DNA of 64,000 nt from Pararhizobium arenae (lineage in GTDB: Bacteria > Pseudomonadota > Alphaproteobacteria > Rhizobiales > Rhizobiaceae). Where the stretch lies: the NCBI RefSeq assembly GCF_001931685.1, contig NZ_MOOY01000003.1, positions 350,419 to 414,418 of the forward strand, written 5' to 3'. Positions 37,914 to 47,600 of this stretch are shown one piece after another (the first letter of the stretch is position 1; every line of letters begins with the position of its first letter). The notes under the pieces were generated by a model that did no database searches, was not told the origin of the DNA, and saw nothing but the letters and a program-made list of their open reading frames with translations. The translations under genes were made by a program, and so were the position numbers.

Positions 37914-38057
37914 TCAGCGCTTATCGGGAGTGATGAAGGCGGGCTTCGGCGTTTCGGCTGCACTGGTGCGCATCTGGCGCCATTCGTTTTCGAAACGATC
38001 AACGAGGTGTTGAGGTACGGCGGCGGTTTCGGCTGTGGCCTTGCCGGTGTTCTGCAT
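37914..38057 (-). CDS. Small hypothetical protein B (DRFENEWRQMR family)
   Basis: 47 residues, MQNTGKATAETAAVPQHLVD then RFENEWRQMRTSAAETPKPA. A strong ribosome site (GGAGGAG, seven bases) precedes the ATG. It shares the 11-residue core with the 40-residue neighbour while the flanks differ, indicating an old duplication. A perfect 17-bp palindrome lies 21 bases upstream of its start. Confidence 0.7.
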   Translation of the reverse strand: MQNTGKATAETAAVPQHLVDRFENEWRQMRTSAAETPKPAFITPDKR

Positions 38058-38077
38058 GCAGCATCTCCTCCAAGAGA

Positions 38078-38094
38078 AACAATATCATATTGTT
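38078..38094. promoter_or_regulatory. Perfect 17-bp palindrome, candidate operator
   Basis: AACAATAT-C-ATATTGTT, 8+1+8 with no mismatch, in an AT-rich patch between small gene B (reverse) and the portal gene (forward). Spacing suits an operator for a dimeric repressor. Confidence 0.5.
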
Positions 38095-38298
38095 GTAATC
38101 GTCCTGTCACATCTCAAAGCCGAAGTAAATCAGGGCATTAAACAGTTTAAACGATTGAAATGCATTAAATCGATTAGAACTTCGGCCATGGTTAAAGTGG
38201 AAATTGGAGTTTCCACAGGTCGATGCTTGCAGGCCTGGCGTGACGGATCGGTTGATCTGTCGCGCTCGCGATCTTGAATTTTCACGGAAGGATGGTCG

Positions 38299-39441
38299 AT
38301 GAAGAACCCGTTGCGAAAGATGTTCCGGCGGCAGGATGACGCGCGCGAGGCGAAGGCAGCCTCCGGTTTTATCGCCGTCGCGCACGAGGCGGCGGCGCAT
38401 TGGACGGGGCGGTCCTATCGGGCCTTGTCGGAGCAGGGATACCAGCGCAATCCGGTCGCCTACCGGGCCGTGCGGATGGTGGCGGAGGCTTCGGCGGCGG
38501 TGCCGTTGCTGCTTTATGATGGGGACGAGGAGATTGCCGAGCATCCGGCGCTGTCGCTCCTGGCGCGGCCGAATGGGCAGATGGCGGGGGCGGACTTTCT
38601 GGAGGCGCTCTACGGGCACCTGATGCTCTCCGGCAATGCCTATGTCGAAGCAGCGCGGATCGGGGCGGAGCCGCGGGAGCTGCATCTTTTGCGGCCCGAC
38701 CGGGTGCGCATTCTGGAGGATCGGGACGGGTGGCCGGAGGGCTACGAATACCGGATCGGCGGTCGCGTTCGGCGCTTTGCCGCCGGAGAGGGCGGCATTC
38801 TGCATCTGAAGCTGTTTCATCCGCTGGACGATCATCTGGGTTTTCCGCCGCTGGCGGCGGCGCAGATGGCGCTCGATCTTTCCAATGCGGCGGCGACCTG
38901 GAACAAGGCGCTGCTCGACAATTCTGCCCGGCCTTCCGGCGCGCTGGTCTATCAGCCCAAGGAGGGCGGCAATCTTTCCGCCGATCAGTACGACCGGCTG
39001 AAGAGCGAGCTGGAGGAGGGATACTCCGGCGCGACGCGGGCGGGGCGGCCGCTGTTGCTCGAGGGCGGGCTCGACTGGAAGGCGATGGGGCTTTCGCCAA
39101 AGGACATGGATTTCGTCGAGGCGAAGAACGGCGCGGCGCGGGATATCGCGCTCGCCTTCGGGGTGCCGCCGATGCTGGTGGGGATACCCGGCGACAACAC
39201 CTATGCCAATTATCAGGAGGCGAACCGGGCGTTTTATCGGCTGACGGTGTTGCCGCTGGTGATGCGGACGGCGGCGGCGCTTTCGGGGTGGCTGTCTGAT
39301 CTCTACGGCGAAGGGGTGTCGTTGCGGCCGGATTTGGATCAGGTGGCGGGGCTGACGGGCGAGCGCAACGAGGTCTGGGCGCGGCTGAAGGATGCGGCGT
39401 TCTTGAGCGACGAGGAGAAGCGGCGGGCTGTGGGGTATTGA
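38299..39441 (+). CDS. GTA portal protein (gp3, HK97 family)
   Basis: 380 residues. YQRNPVAYRAVRMVAEASAA, SLLARPNGQMAGADFLEALY and HLMLSGNAYVEAARI are HK97-type portal blocks, followed by NSARPSGALVYQP and the C-terminal AFGVPPMLVGIPGDNTYANY and VLPLVMRTAAALSGWL. Full length for GTA portals. It forms the dodecameric DNA gate at the head vertex. Start has GGAAGGATGGTCG upstream. Confidence 0.95.
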   Translation: MKNPLRKMFRRQDDAREAKAASGFIAVAHEAAAHWTGRSYRALSEQGYQRNPVAYRAVRMVAEASAAVPLLLYDGDEEIAEHPALSLLARPNGQMAGADFLEALYGHLMLSGNAYVEAARIGAEPRELHLLRPDRVRILEDRDGWPEGYEYRIGGRVRRFAAGEGGILHLKLFHPLDDHLGFPPLAAAQMALDLSNAAATWNKALLDNSARPSGALVYQPKEGGNLSADQYDRLKSELEEGYSGATRAGRPLLLEGGLDWKAMGLSPKDMDFVEAKNGAARDIALAFGVPPMLVGIPGDNTYANYQEANRAFYRLTVLPLVMRTAAALSGWLSDLYGEGVSLRPDLDQVAGLTGERNEVWARLKDAAFLSDEEKRRAVGY

Positions 39442-39462
39442 GGGCTTGGAGTTTGCGGCCAT

Positions 39463-39583
39463 ACCCCCCTCTGTCGGCTGTGCCGACATCTCCCCCTCAA
39501 GGGGGGAGATCGGGAGCAAGGAGCTGCCTCTTGCCAATCTCCCCCCCTTGAGGGGGAGATGTCCCGAAGGGACAGAGGGGGGT
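39463..39583. repeat. Second-family palindromic repeat, intergenic copy
   Basis: Same structure as 36122-36239: ACCCCCCTCTGTC, GACATCTCCCCCTCAAGGGG, a spacer, CTCCCCCCCTTGAGGGGGAG and GACAGAGGGGGGT. It lies 21 bases after the portal stop. Confidence 0.85.
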
Positions 39584-39871
39584 GTCGCGCGGCACCCGGA
39601 GTTTGCCCTGTCTGCCTCGTTTTTGGAATATTGCTATTAAAAACAAATGACTACCGCGGCGAGGTGAATCTAGGCCGCGCCAAACTGGAATCAATCTGTG
39701 AAGGACTTGAATCAGCTTGCGAGCTGATTGCCGCAAGGGATTCCAAAGATTCAGGAAATCGGAAAGCTCACGCTGCGGCATGACCTTGCGGGAAGGGTAG
39801 CGGGCGGGGCCTTGGCGCGTTTGGGCGCGGGCCTGGATTGAGATTTCATACTAGTCGGAGAGGCTTAACAA
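39584..39871 (+). other. Gap between repeat and DUF6107-like gene, weak small frame
   Basis: About 290 bases. A GTG-started frame 39664-39783 (39 codons, VNLGRAKLESICEGLESACE..) has a helical look and a short GAGG just before it, but no homologue is recognised. Otherwise nothing seen. Confidence 0.3.
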
Positions 39872-40189
39872 ATGGCTGACATCGGTAATGATCCCGGCCT
39901 GTGGGCCGCCAATGTGCTGGGCTCGGTGGCGGGGGCGGCGGTCTCGCTTGTCTATATGCTGCCGCGCAGCCGGCAGGAGGCGGTGTCGCGGTTTTTTACC
40001 GGCATGGCCTGCGGGATGATTTTTGGGGCGCCGACGGGGTTGTGGCTCGTCAGCCGGCTTGGGATTGGCGGGCAGATTTCGGGTGGCGAAATCCTGCTGG
40101 CGGGTTCGGCGGCGGCGAGCCTTTGCGCCTGGTGGGTGCTGGGGGCGGCGGCGCGCATTGCGGCGCGGTTTGGCAAGGGTGGGGGCTGA
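39872..40189 (+). CDS. Small GTA-cluster membrane protein (DUF6107-like)
   Basis: 105 residues with three hydrophobic segments (NVLGSVAGAAVSLVYMLP, FTGMACGMIFGAPTGLWLV, LLAGSAAASLCAWWVLGAAA). It sits between portal and prohead protease, where RcGTA-type clusters carry a small extra gene. Family label is tentative; a membrane or holin-like role is conceivable. Confidence 0.7.
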   Translation: MADIGNDPGLWAANVLGSVAGAAVSLVYMLPRSRQEAVSRFFTGMACGMIFGAPTGLWLVSRLGIGGQISGGEILLAGSAAASLCAWWVLGAAARIAARFGKGGG

Positions 40190-40219
40190 GGGCTTTCAGA
40201 CGATGGTTTTTGCCGGGTG

Positions 40220-40276
40220 GCCCCCTCTCTGTCAGCTGCGCTGACATCTCTCCCAAGAGGGGGGAGAGGGGCGCGA
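40220..40276. repeat. Truncated palindromic repeat (half copy)
   Basis: GGCCCCCTCTCTGTCAGCTG followed by CGCTGACATCTCTCCCAAGAG and a G-rich arm; it is the first half of the family seen at 36122-36239 and 39463-39583, with divergence. Confidence 0.65.
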
Positions 40277-40304
40277 GCGGCACATTTCAAACATGGAGAT
40301 GTCA

Positions 40305-40877
40305 ATGACAACCGACGGCCTTCCGGTCTGGCGGACGAAGAAGTTTGCCAATTTGAACCTTGCCGGCGTGACCGGCGAGGGACGGTTTTCCGGCTATGCC
40401 AGCGTCTTCGGCGAGATCGATCTCGGCAAGGATGCGATCGAGCCGGGGGCTTTTGCGCAATCCCTGTCGCGGCGTGGAGCGAGCGGGGTGAGGATGTTGT
40501 TCCAGCACGATCCGGCCGAGCCGCTCGGGACCTGGAAGACCATTCGCGAGGATGCGCGGGGGCTCTATGTCGAGGGCGTGCTGGCGCCGGGCGTCGAGCG
40601 GGCGCGCGAGGTGCACCAGCTGATGAAGAACGGGGCGCTGGACGGGCTTTCCATCGGCTTCCAGACGGTGAAGGCGAAGACGGACAAGGGCGGTGTCAGG
40701 CGCATTCTGGAGGCGGATCTCTGGGAGATCTCGATCGTCACCTTTCCGATGCTGCCCTCTGCCCGCGTTTCGAACGTGAAGAATGCGCGGTGGTTCCGCG
40801 ACACGGAAACGGAGCTCGTGCGCGGCATGCGCCGGGCGGCCCGGATGATGAAAACCCAAGGAAGGATGTGCCGATGA
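40305..40877 (+). CDS. GTA prohead protease (gp4, HK97 U35 family)
   Basis: 190 residues from the ATG at 40305, which GGAG places at good spacing. GRFSGYASVFGEIDLGKDAI, VRMLFQHDPAEPLGTW (catalytic His) and LDGLSIGFQTVKAK (catalytic Ser), then LWEISIVTFPMLPSARV are family hallmarks. It cleaves the scaffold arm of the capsid protein during maturation. The stop overlaps the capsid start (ATGA). Confidence 0.95.
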   Translation: MTTDGLPVWRTKKFANLNLAGVTGEGRFSGYASVFGEIDLGKDAIEPGAFAQSLSRRGASGVRMLFQHDPAEPLGTWKTIREDARGLYVEGVLAPGVERAREVHQLMKNGALDGLSIGFQTVKAKTDKGGVRRILEADLWEISIVTFPMLPSARVSNVKNARWFRDTETELVRGMRRAARMMKTQGRMCR

Positions 40878-42136
40878 CAGAGACTGCGATGACCACGCTC
40901 AAGGTAGCGCCGGAAACCAAGCATGTGCCGGAGACGATAACGGCGGCTTTCGAGGACTTCATGGGGGCTTTCGAAAGCTTCAAGGAGACCAACGAACGCC
41001 GGCTCGCCGAAATCGAGGGCAAGCTGACGGCCGATGTCGTGACCCGCGACAAGATGGACCGCATCTCCCGCGCCATGGATGAGCAGAAGCGCACCATGGA
41101 CCAGATGCTCTTGAAGAAGGCGCGGCCGGCGCTCGGCCGCGACGATACCCTTTCGCCTGAAGCGGAGGAGCATAAGGCGGCCTTCGAAAGCTATGTGCGC
41201 CGGGGTGACGAGCAGGCGCTGAGGTCGCTGGAGGCCAAGGCGTTTTCGATCGGCTCGGCCAGCGACGGCGGCTATCTGGTGCCGAACGAAACCGACAGCG
41301 AGATCGGCCGCAGGCTTTCGGTGCTGTCGCCGATCCGCTCCATGGCGACGGTGCGGCAAGTTTCGGGCGCTGTGCTGAAGAAGCCGTTTGCGCTGGCCGG
41401 CATGGCAACCGGCTGGGTGGCGGAAACGGCGGCGCGACCGCAGACCACGACGCCGCAGCTGGCCGAACTTTCCTTCCCGACCATGGAACTCTACGCCATG
41501 CCGGCGGCGACGGCGGCACTTCTCGACGACGCGGCGGTCGATATCGAAAGCTGGATTGCCTCGGAAGTCGATATCGCCTTTGGCGAGCAGGAGGGGACGG
41601 CCTTCGTTTCCGGTGACGGGACCAACAAGCCGAAGGGGTTTCTCGCATACACCAATGTTGCCGAAAGCAGCTGGAGCTGGGGCAACATCGGCTACATCGC
41701 CACGGGCGCGGCGGGTGCCTTCAAGACATCCGGGCCTTCCGACACGCTGGTCGATACGATCTATGCGCTGAAGGCGGGACATCGGCAGAATGCGAGCTTC
41801 GTGATGAGCCGCAAGACTCAAGCCGAAATCCGCAAGTTCAAGGATGCCGACGGCAACTATCTGTGGCGGCCGCCGGCGACTGCCGGACAGCAGGCCTCGC
41901 TGATGGGCTTTCCGATCGCCGAGGCCGAGGACATGCCAGACATTGCGGCCAACAGCTTCTCCATTGCCTTCGGCAATTTCGCGGCCGGCTATCTGGTCGT
42001 CGATCGCACGGGGGTTCGGGTTTTGCGCGACCCCTATTCGGCCAAGCCCTATGTGCTGTTCTACACGACCAAACGTGTCGGCGGCGGGGTGCAGAATTTC
42101 GAGGCGATTAAGCTCGTGAAATTCGCGGCCTCCTGA
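40874..42136 (+). CDS. GTA major capsid protein (gp5, HK97 fold)
   Basis: 420 residues. Residues 1-115 are a helical delta-domain scaffold (MDRISRAMDEQKRTMDQM), then the HK97 coat core: GGYLVPNETDSEIGRRLSVL, TPQLAELSFPTMELYAMPAA, GEQEGTAFVSGDGTNKPKGF and KPYVLFYTTKRVGGGVQNFE. Complete in length. Translationally coupled to the protease gene. Confidence 0.96.
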   Translation: MTETAMTTLKVAPETKHVPETITAAFEDFMGAFESFKETNERRLAEIEGKLTADVVTRDKMDRISRAMDEQKRTMDQMLLKKARPALGRDDTLSPEAEEHKAAFESYVRRGDEQALRSLEAKAFSIGSASDGGYLVPNETDSEIGRRLSVLSPIRSMATVRQVSGAVLKKPFALAGMATGWVAETAARPQTTTPQLAELSFPTMELYAMPAATAALLDDAAVDIESWIASEVDIAFGEQEGTAFVSGDGTNKPKGFLAYTNVAESSWSWGNIGYIATGAAGAFKTSGPSDTLVDTIYALKAGHRQNASFVMSRKTQAEIRKFKDADGNYLWRPPATAGQQASLMGFPIAEAEDMPDIAANSFSIAFGNFAAGYLVVDRTGVRVLRDPYSAKPYVLFYTTKRVGGGVQNFEAIKLVKFAAS

Positions 42137-42289
42137 TTTTTCACCTCTTGATCTTTTCCAACGCGGCGCTTCTTTTAGAAGGGTCTGATGTATTCGGCTG
42201 CTGACCCTCCCTGTCGGCGGCCGTCCGGGCGGACGCGGCTTCCCTCCCGCCGCGTCCGCCTTTCCCTTATCGACACCGTGGAGATTTCC

Positions 42290-42859
42290 ATGACCATTGC
42301 CGAACTGACGCCGCCTGATGGCGAGCCGCTGACGCTTGCCGAGGTGAAGGCGCATCTGCGCCTTTCCGGCAGCGCCGAGGATGACCTGCTTTCCGGGCCT
42401 ATCACGGCTGCTCGCCAATATCTGGAGCGGGAAACGGGGCTGGTGCTGATGACGGCCGGCTTTCGCCTCTATCTTGACGACTGGCCGGACGGGCCGGTGA
42501 TTCAGATCGGGAGAAGTCCGGTACAAACGATTGATGTCGTTACGGTTTATGACGATCTGGGCGATGCTTCCGAAGCTGATACCACGGGCATGGTGCTGGA
42601 CGGGCGGGCGCATCCGGCCCGGCTGATGCTGCCGCGTCGGGTGCGGCCGGGCCAGTCGCTGAACGGGATCGAGATCGATTTCACCGCAGGCTTCGGGGCG
42701 AGTGGCGCGGACGTTCCGGATACGCTGAAGCGAGCGCTGCTGCTGCACATTGCCCTTCTCTACGAGTTTCGCGGGGCGGTGGCGCCCGACAATCAGCCGG
42801 CGGCGGTGCCGGCCGGTTACGAGCGGCTGATCGCGCCGTTCCGGCGGCGGGGGCTTTGA
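42290..42859 (+). CDS. GTA head-tail connector (gp6)
   Basis: 189 residues from the ATG at 42290 (GTGGAGATTTCC upstream). LTLAEVKAHLRLSGSAEDDL and AARQYLERETGLVLM start it, as in HK97 gp6-type connectors; LKRALLLHIALLYEFRGAV and a C-terminal YERLIAPFRRRGL follow. It joins the portal to the tail. One base separates it from gp7. Confidence 0.9.
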   Translation: MTIAELTPPDGEPLTLAEVKAHLRLSGSAEDDLLSGPITAARQYLERETGLVLMTAGFRLYLDDWPDGPVIQIGRSPVQTIDVVTVYDDLGDASEADTTGMVLDGRAHPARLMLPRRVRPGQSLNGIEIDFTAGFGASGADVPDTLKRALLLHIALLYEFRGAVAPDNQPAAVPAGYERLIAPFRRRGL

Positions 42860-42860
42860 G

Positions 42861-43199
42861 ATGGGGCGCGTGTTCTTCGATCCGGGCGCGCTCAGCGCGT
42901 CTATCGAGATCGAGAGGCCGGTCTTGGTTTCGGATGGGCAGGGCGGCGAGATCGGCGGGCTCGAACTGGTGGGCGGTGCCTGGGCACGGATCGAACCGGT
43001 CTCGGCGGTGATGCGCGAGGCAGGCGGCCTGCAGCAGGTAACGGTGACGCACGAAATCCTTGTCCGGTACCGCGACGACCTCGTTTCCGGAATGCGGCTC
43101 GCCAAGGGCGCGCGGCGGTTCCTGGTCCAGGCAGTGCACGATCCCGACGAGAGCGGACGGTATCTCGTCTGCCGCTGCACGGAGGAAGGGACTCCCGAG
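42861..43199 (+). CDS. GTA head closure protein (gp7), stop codon lost
   Basis: About 113 residues of a phage head-tail adaptor: FDPGALSASIEIERPVLVSD, GGAWARIEPVSAVMREAGG, VTHEILVRYRDDLVSGMRL and GRYLVCRCTEEG, which is where the family normally ends. Here the frame has no stop and continues straight into the AAA protein, giving a 550-codon fusion (42861-44513). The gp7 domain itself looks complete. The junction marks the left end of the island. Confidence 0.85.
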
Positions 43200-44617
43200 A
43201 TGCCCCTGGAAAAGATCAAAAGACCCAAGGTCACCGCCAGCTTTGTCGTCGCCGCGGCAAGATGCGGCACGACCAATGCCCTTCGCCCTTTCCTCGTCCC
43301 CCGAGAAGCGGCCTTCGTAGCCATCCTTCACGTTCCTGAGGGTACATGCGAGTTCTACAAACGTGCGGCCCATGCTTTGATCGCCGAGCCGATGCCGATC
43401 GACGAGGCCTTCAACGAACTCGCGGTCGTCGTCGCGCTGTATGACCGGGCCGTCGATGCCAGTACGGTCTTCAAGCAATACCGCTATGGACGTCAGATCG
43501 TCCTCGTCACCGAGAAGCTCGAGCACGTTCCGCTGGAGACCATCGCGTCTGCCGATATCGTGAGGGAGATCAAACCGCCAACGCCGGTGCATTTCATGGC
43601 GGCCGCACGGGATGTCGGGCTTCGCGGCGTTACGCCTGAGATCGCCGAGTTCTTCACCGAGTTCTCCTTCGATGTCCTTGCAGCTGTCGTTCGGGGCAAC
43701 CGGCCAGTCGCCAGTGTCGTCCGCCATCTCAAGCGCATGAAGTTCGAGAAGGCGAAAGCCGACGCCGTCCCGGTGAAGCCAAAGGGACCGGGTCTGGAAG
43801 GCATGTCGGGGTATGGAGATGCCAAGACCTGGGGTCTGCAGCTTGCCGAGGACCTGCGCGCATGGAAGGCAGGGGAACTGGAATGGGAAGACGTCGACAG
43901 AGGCATGCTGCTCCATGGTCCTCCGGGGACGGGGAAGACCAGCTTTGCGAAGGCACTGGCGAACACGTGTGATGTCAACCTGGTCGTCGCGTCCGCTGCG
44001 CGCTGGCAGGCGGCCGGTCATCTCGGAGACTTCCTCAAGGCGATGAGGTCTTCCTTTGCCGAGGCCAAGCGGAACGCCCCGTCGATCCTCTTCGTCGACG
44101 AGTTCGACAGCTTCGGAGACCGCGAAGGCGGAGGGGACGACCACCATCGTGATTATCGACGGCAGGCCATCAACGGCATGCTGGAATGCCTAGACCCCGC
44201 CGAGGGCAGGGAAGGCGTCGTGGTGGTCGGCGCGACCAACAATCCATCGGGGATCGATCGCGCCCTGCTGAGATCGGGAAGACTGGAGAAGGTCATCGAG
44301 GTGCCTTTGCCGGACGCCGTCGCGCGGGGGGCCATCCTGAAGCATCATCTCCGCGACGCCGAACTGAAAGGCGACGTCCAGCGGGAAGGGCGAGCGTCCG
44401 CTCGAATACCTCAGAGACCGGGACCCCGATCTTCGTCGGCTCGTGGACGCGCGCCTCAAGGCGCAGTTCGACAGGGCTTTGGAGATGCTGTCGGAAAGGC
44501 GGGTGCAGCTTGATCTGCTCGCCGCCCAGCTTTTCGTCCGTGGCCATGTTGGCGGCGAAGAGGTTCGCGCGCTCTGCCGAGCGGGCGTCAGGAATACCGC
44601 ATCCGTCGTGGCTTGAC
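43200..44617 (+). pseudogene. FtsH-like AAA+ zinc-protease gene with internal deletion and frameshift
   Basis: An ATG at 43200 (GGAGGAAGGG upstream) could start it, or it is read as a gp7 fusion. N-terminal region of about 230 residues, then an AAA+ module: Walker A LLHGPPGTGKTSFAKAL (43910-43960), Walker B SILFVDEFDSFGD (about 44090-44125), VGATNNPSGIDRALLRSGR. After about 44390 that frame becomes nonsense, while a shifted frame (about 44397-44617) reads LEYLRDRDPDLRRLVDARLK and LLAAQLFVRGHVGGEEVRAL, the typical end of an M41 peptidase. The HExxH-containing middle is missing. Confidence 0.75.
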
Positions 44618-44632
44618 GGCTAGCGGTCATAA

Positions 44633-44668
44633 AGCCGCCGCCCCGCGCTCGCGAGCGGGGCGGCGGCT
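44633..44668. terminator. Bidirectional GC-rich terminator hairpin
   Basis: AGCCGCCGCCCCGC pairs with GCGGGGCGGCGGCT around a short loop, between the convergent AAA and helicase genes. No long T-run on either side. Confidence 0.7.
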
Positions 44669-44674
44669 CAAAGC

Positions 44675-47600
44675 TCAGTCACTGCAATAAAAGGAAAACG
44701 GGATGGCCCACGTATCCATGAGGAGAGACTGGGTCGCGGCAAGAACCTCAAGCTGTCCCTTGTCCTGCTGACGAATGGCCTCGGCTTTGGAGTATCCTGG
44801 TTGAACTGCCGTCATCTCGAAACGATAGTCGAACTCGCTCCAGCGGTTATGCCAGTTAATAAGGTCGGTGATCTTTCCCTTTTCGAGCCTGGTCACCGCG
44901 CGTCGTTTTTGGCTGTCGGCCTCCCGCTTTCGCAAACGGGCTAGGAGCAAATCCGGGTGTTCCCGCCGGCGAATTGATTTTTGGGTCTGGCCGCAGACTT
45001 CGTACAGGTCATCGACGCGCGCCCCTGGATTCGGTCCTCCCGAATACTTGCAGTGGAACATCGCGACTTTCAGAACGTCACCCTCCTTTCGGATCGCCAC
45101 GACGTCCGCAGACTCGCCTGCACCGTCATCGTCAAACACCAGGTCGTATTCGTTAGCCTGAAGAAGCTCGTCGATGACCCGGCGTTGAATGCTCTTGGGG
45201 TCTTTGCCTTTCCCCTGGGACTCCTTCTTGATGTCGATACCAGTCCAGTCTCGCGGCACCAGCTTTTCCGGATCGAACGCAGGCGCATGGTCCTCTGGAA
45301 GCTTGAGCATTTCGGAGGCCAAGAGCATGTTTCCGTCGGCGTAGTAGATGTGCGGCGGGTCTTCCTTGAACCACGCGACAAGGTCCATCGTCTTCTTGCC
45401 GATGCGGACGCCGCCGTCAGTGTTTCCCGAATAGTGCGCACCCGTAGTGTCTACCGTCATCGTGAGGTCATTGAAATGAGTGTCGTTGCCGACCCTCATG
45501 ACGATATCCGAACCTGGTGTCTGTGAGACGATACGAATGTCGCAGTCGTAAAGCGGGACGATCGTGTCCCCGAATGTTAGATCGACCTTGTCATCGTTTG
45601 TATGAAGGATGGCCTCTGGCCAATTTATGGCGATCGCGTGCTTCGCTGGGAGGCTGTCAAGTTTTACGGGCTGCACGAGGCGGCGGAGAATGCCGTCTTC
45701 GGTTATGGTGGAGTCCTGCAATTTCCTGCCAACGTCCTTGCACCAATCGATCCAGCCGGCAAATCCGTGAACGGACTCATAAGACCAGATTTTCCCCTTC
45801 ATGGAGCAGCCGATCGTAGACTTGCCAGCGCTCGTATATCCCTGGCCGAACAAGTTGGTCTTCATGCGACCACGGTTCGCGGGGTCGTCTGTCAGTTGCG
45901 GCGCGATATCGGTCCCCATGAACTGAGAGTACCGTATTGGTTTCCTGACCGCTTCTGAAAGGCCGAGGTGGCTGAGTATAAGGCGCTTGTATCCGTCGAG
46001 AACCCTGAAGACCTGATTGCCGCGAATTCTCTTTACGTCCGTTCCAGCGATCTTTTCAGCGAGCTTGGTGTGCAAGTCGCTTAGGTCCGAACTGCTGACG
46101 TATAGGAGATTTCGCTCGTCATCCCAATGACAGGCATAAAGGTGATAGGCGGTGTCTACAGGTTGCTTCAGCGGCGTCCATCGAAGCTTCTCCTCCTTGC
46201 GAAGAACCCAAATCGCTAAGCGCTCCGCATGGTTGATGGACGGGCCATCGATGATCCAACCAGGCGTATAAGCTTCCTCGATCTTGCTCGGGTCCCATCG
46301 GTCACAAGAAGTTTCGTAGACGACGGCACCAAGCCGAGGATTTAGTTGTTCCAGCGGGAAGGTGGCTGGAAGCTCGTCGAAACCTTCGAACACTTCTTGC
46401 CGACGCTCCTCTCGAGCGGTGTTCCGAGTTCCGAGTCCTTCCAGAATGAAGTTCCAGTCCGCGTCTTCGGCATATAGCGCCTGAAGGCTTTCCTTCATGC
46501 CAGCGGCGACGACGTTGGCGATGACCGTTGCGTTGCCGAGGTCTTTACGGGTGCGGGTAAATCTTCCCACGAACTGGACGGTAATTGCCTCGCTTTTGTG
46601 CTTGTCGTGCAGCGCCGCGACCTTCAGATCGGGAAGATCGAAGCCCTCGCCAAGCATGTCAACGCAGACGATGATCCTGCTCTCGCGGGCGCGAAGCTTC
46701 CTGAGGACCTCTGCCTTCGCCTTCGCAGACAGCTTGCTGTGAACAACCTGCGGATTGAACTCTGGGGTCATCCGGCAGTAGAGCGCATGAAGCTTAGTCG
46801 CGATCTCGATCGTCCTGCATCTGGCCATCGCGAGATGAATATGGCCTTGCTCTTCGTCGTTGCGAAGAGTGTTTCTGACTTCAAGAATGATTTGCTCGTC
46901 GCCAGCTTCTCTGTCGAGGCCGTACACGGGCTTGAAGTGGATTTTCCTGAAGTAGCCTTCGGAAAAGGCTTTCTTCAGGGGATATGTGTAGATGAACTTT
47001 CCATCGACACGCCGGCCGTCCGTTCGATACGGCGTCGCCGTAAACTGGAGAACAAGGCTGTCGGCAAACTGGGCTTTGAATTCTCGCCAGGTCCTCGCGC
47101 CGATGTGATGGGCTTCATCCACGAAGAGGTGGCTTGTAAGTTCCGCCATACGTTGTTGAATTGCCACGTCCGCCTTGGCTACCGCATCCATGGTAGTGAC
47201 CACGACGTTCGCACGGAGGAAGATGTCGTCCACCGCCTCCACAGTCTTCGGGACTTCTTCGAGTGTAGCGACGACTGGGAGCTTGGCGGTAGCAGACACG
47301 CTGCCGCAATCCTTCAGAACACCGAGTTCCAAGAACTTCTCCGAAATCTGCGTGCGAAGGGCGTCGCTAGGGACGACGACCAAGAGCCGCTTGATTTGAG
47401 CAACGACGAGCAGCGCCAACATGGTCTCGGTTTTACCAGTCCCCGTCGGCATCACTATCGTGGCTGGAATGCTCGATGAGGTCCAGTGGCCAAGGGCAGC
47501 ATGTATCGCGCCGATCTGTGGGGTGCGGAGCCCCTTCTGATGAACGACTCCATCGATCACGAGTTCTTCGTCGTAACTGAAGGCACCGCGCCAGGATTGT

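Noticed and set aside
40565-43324. 919-codon reverse-strand open frame across the GTA head genes
   Set aside because: It is a codon-bias shadow antisense to protease, capsid, gp6 and gp7, has no recognisable domain and is basic and low in complexity.
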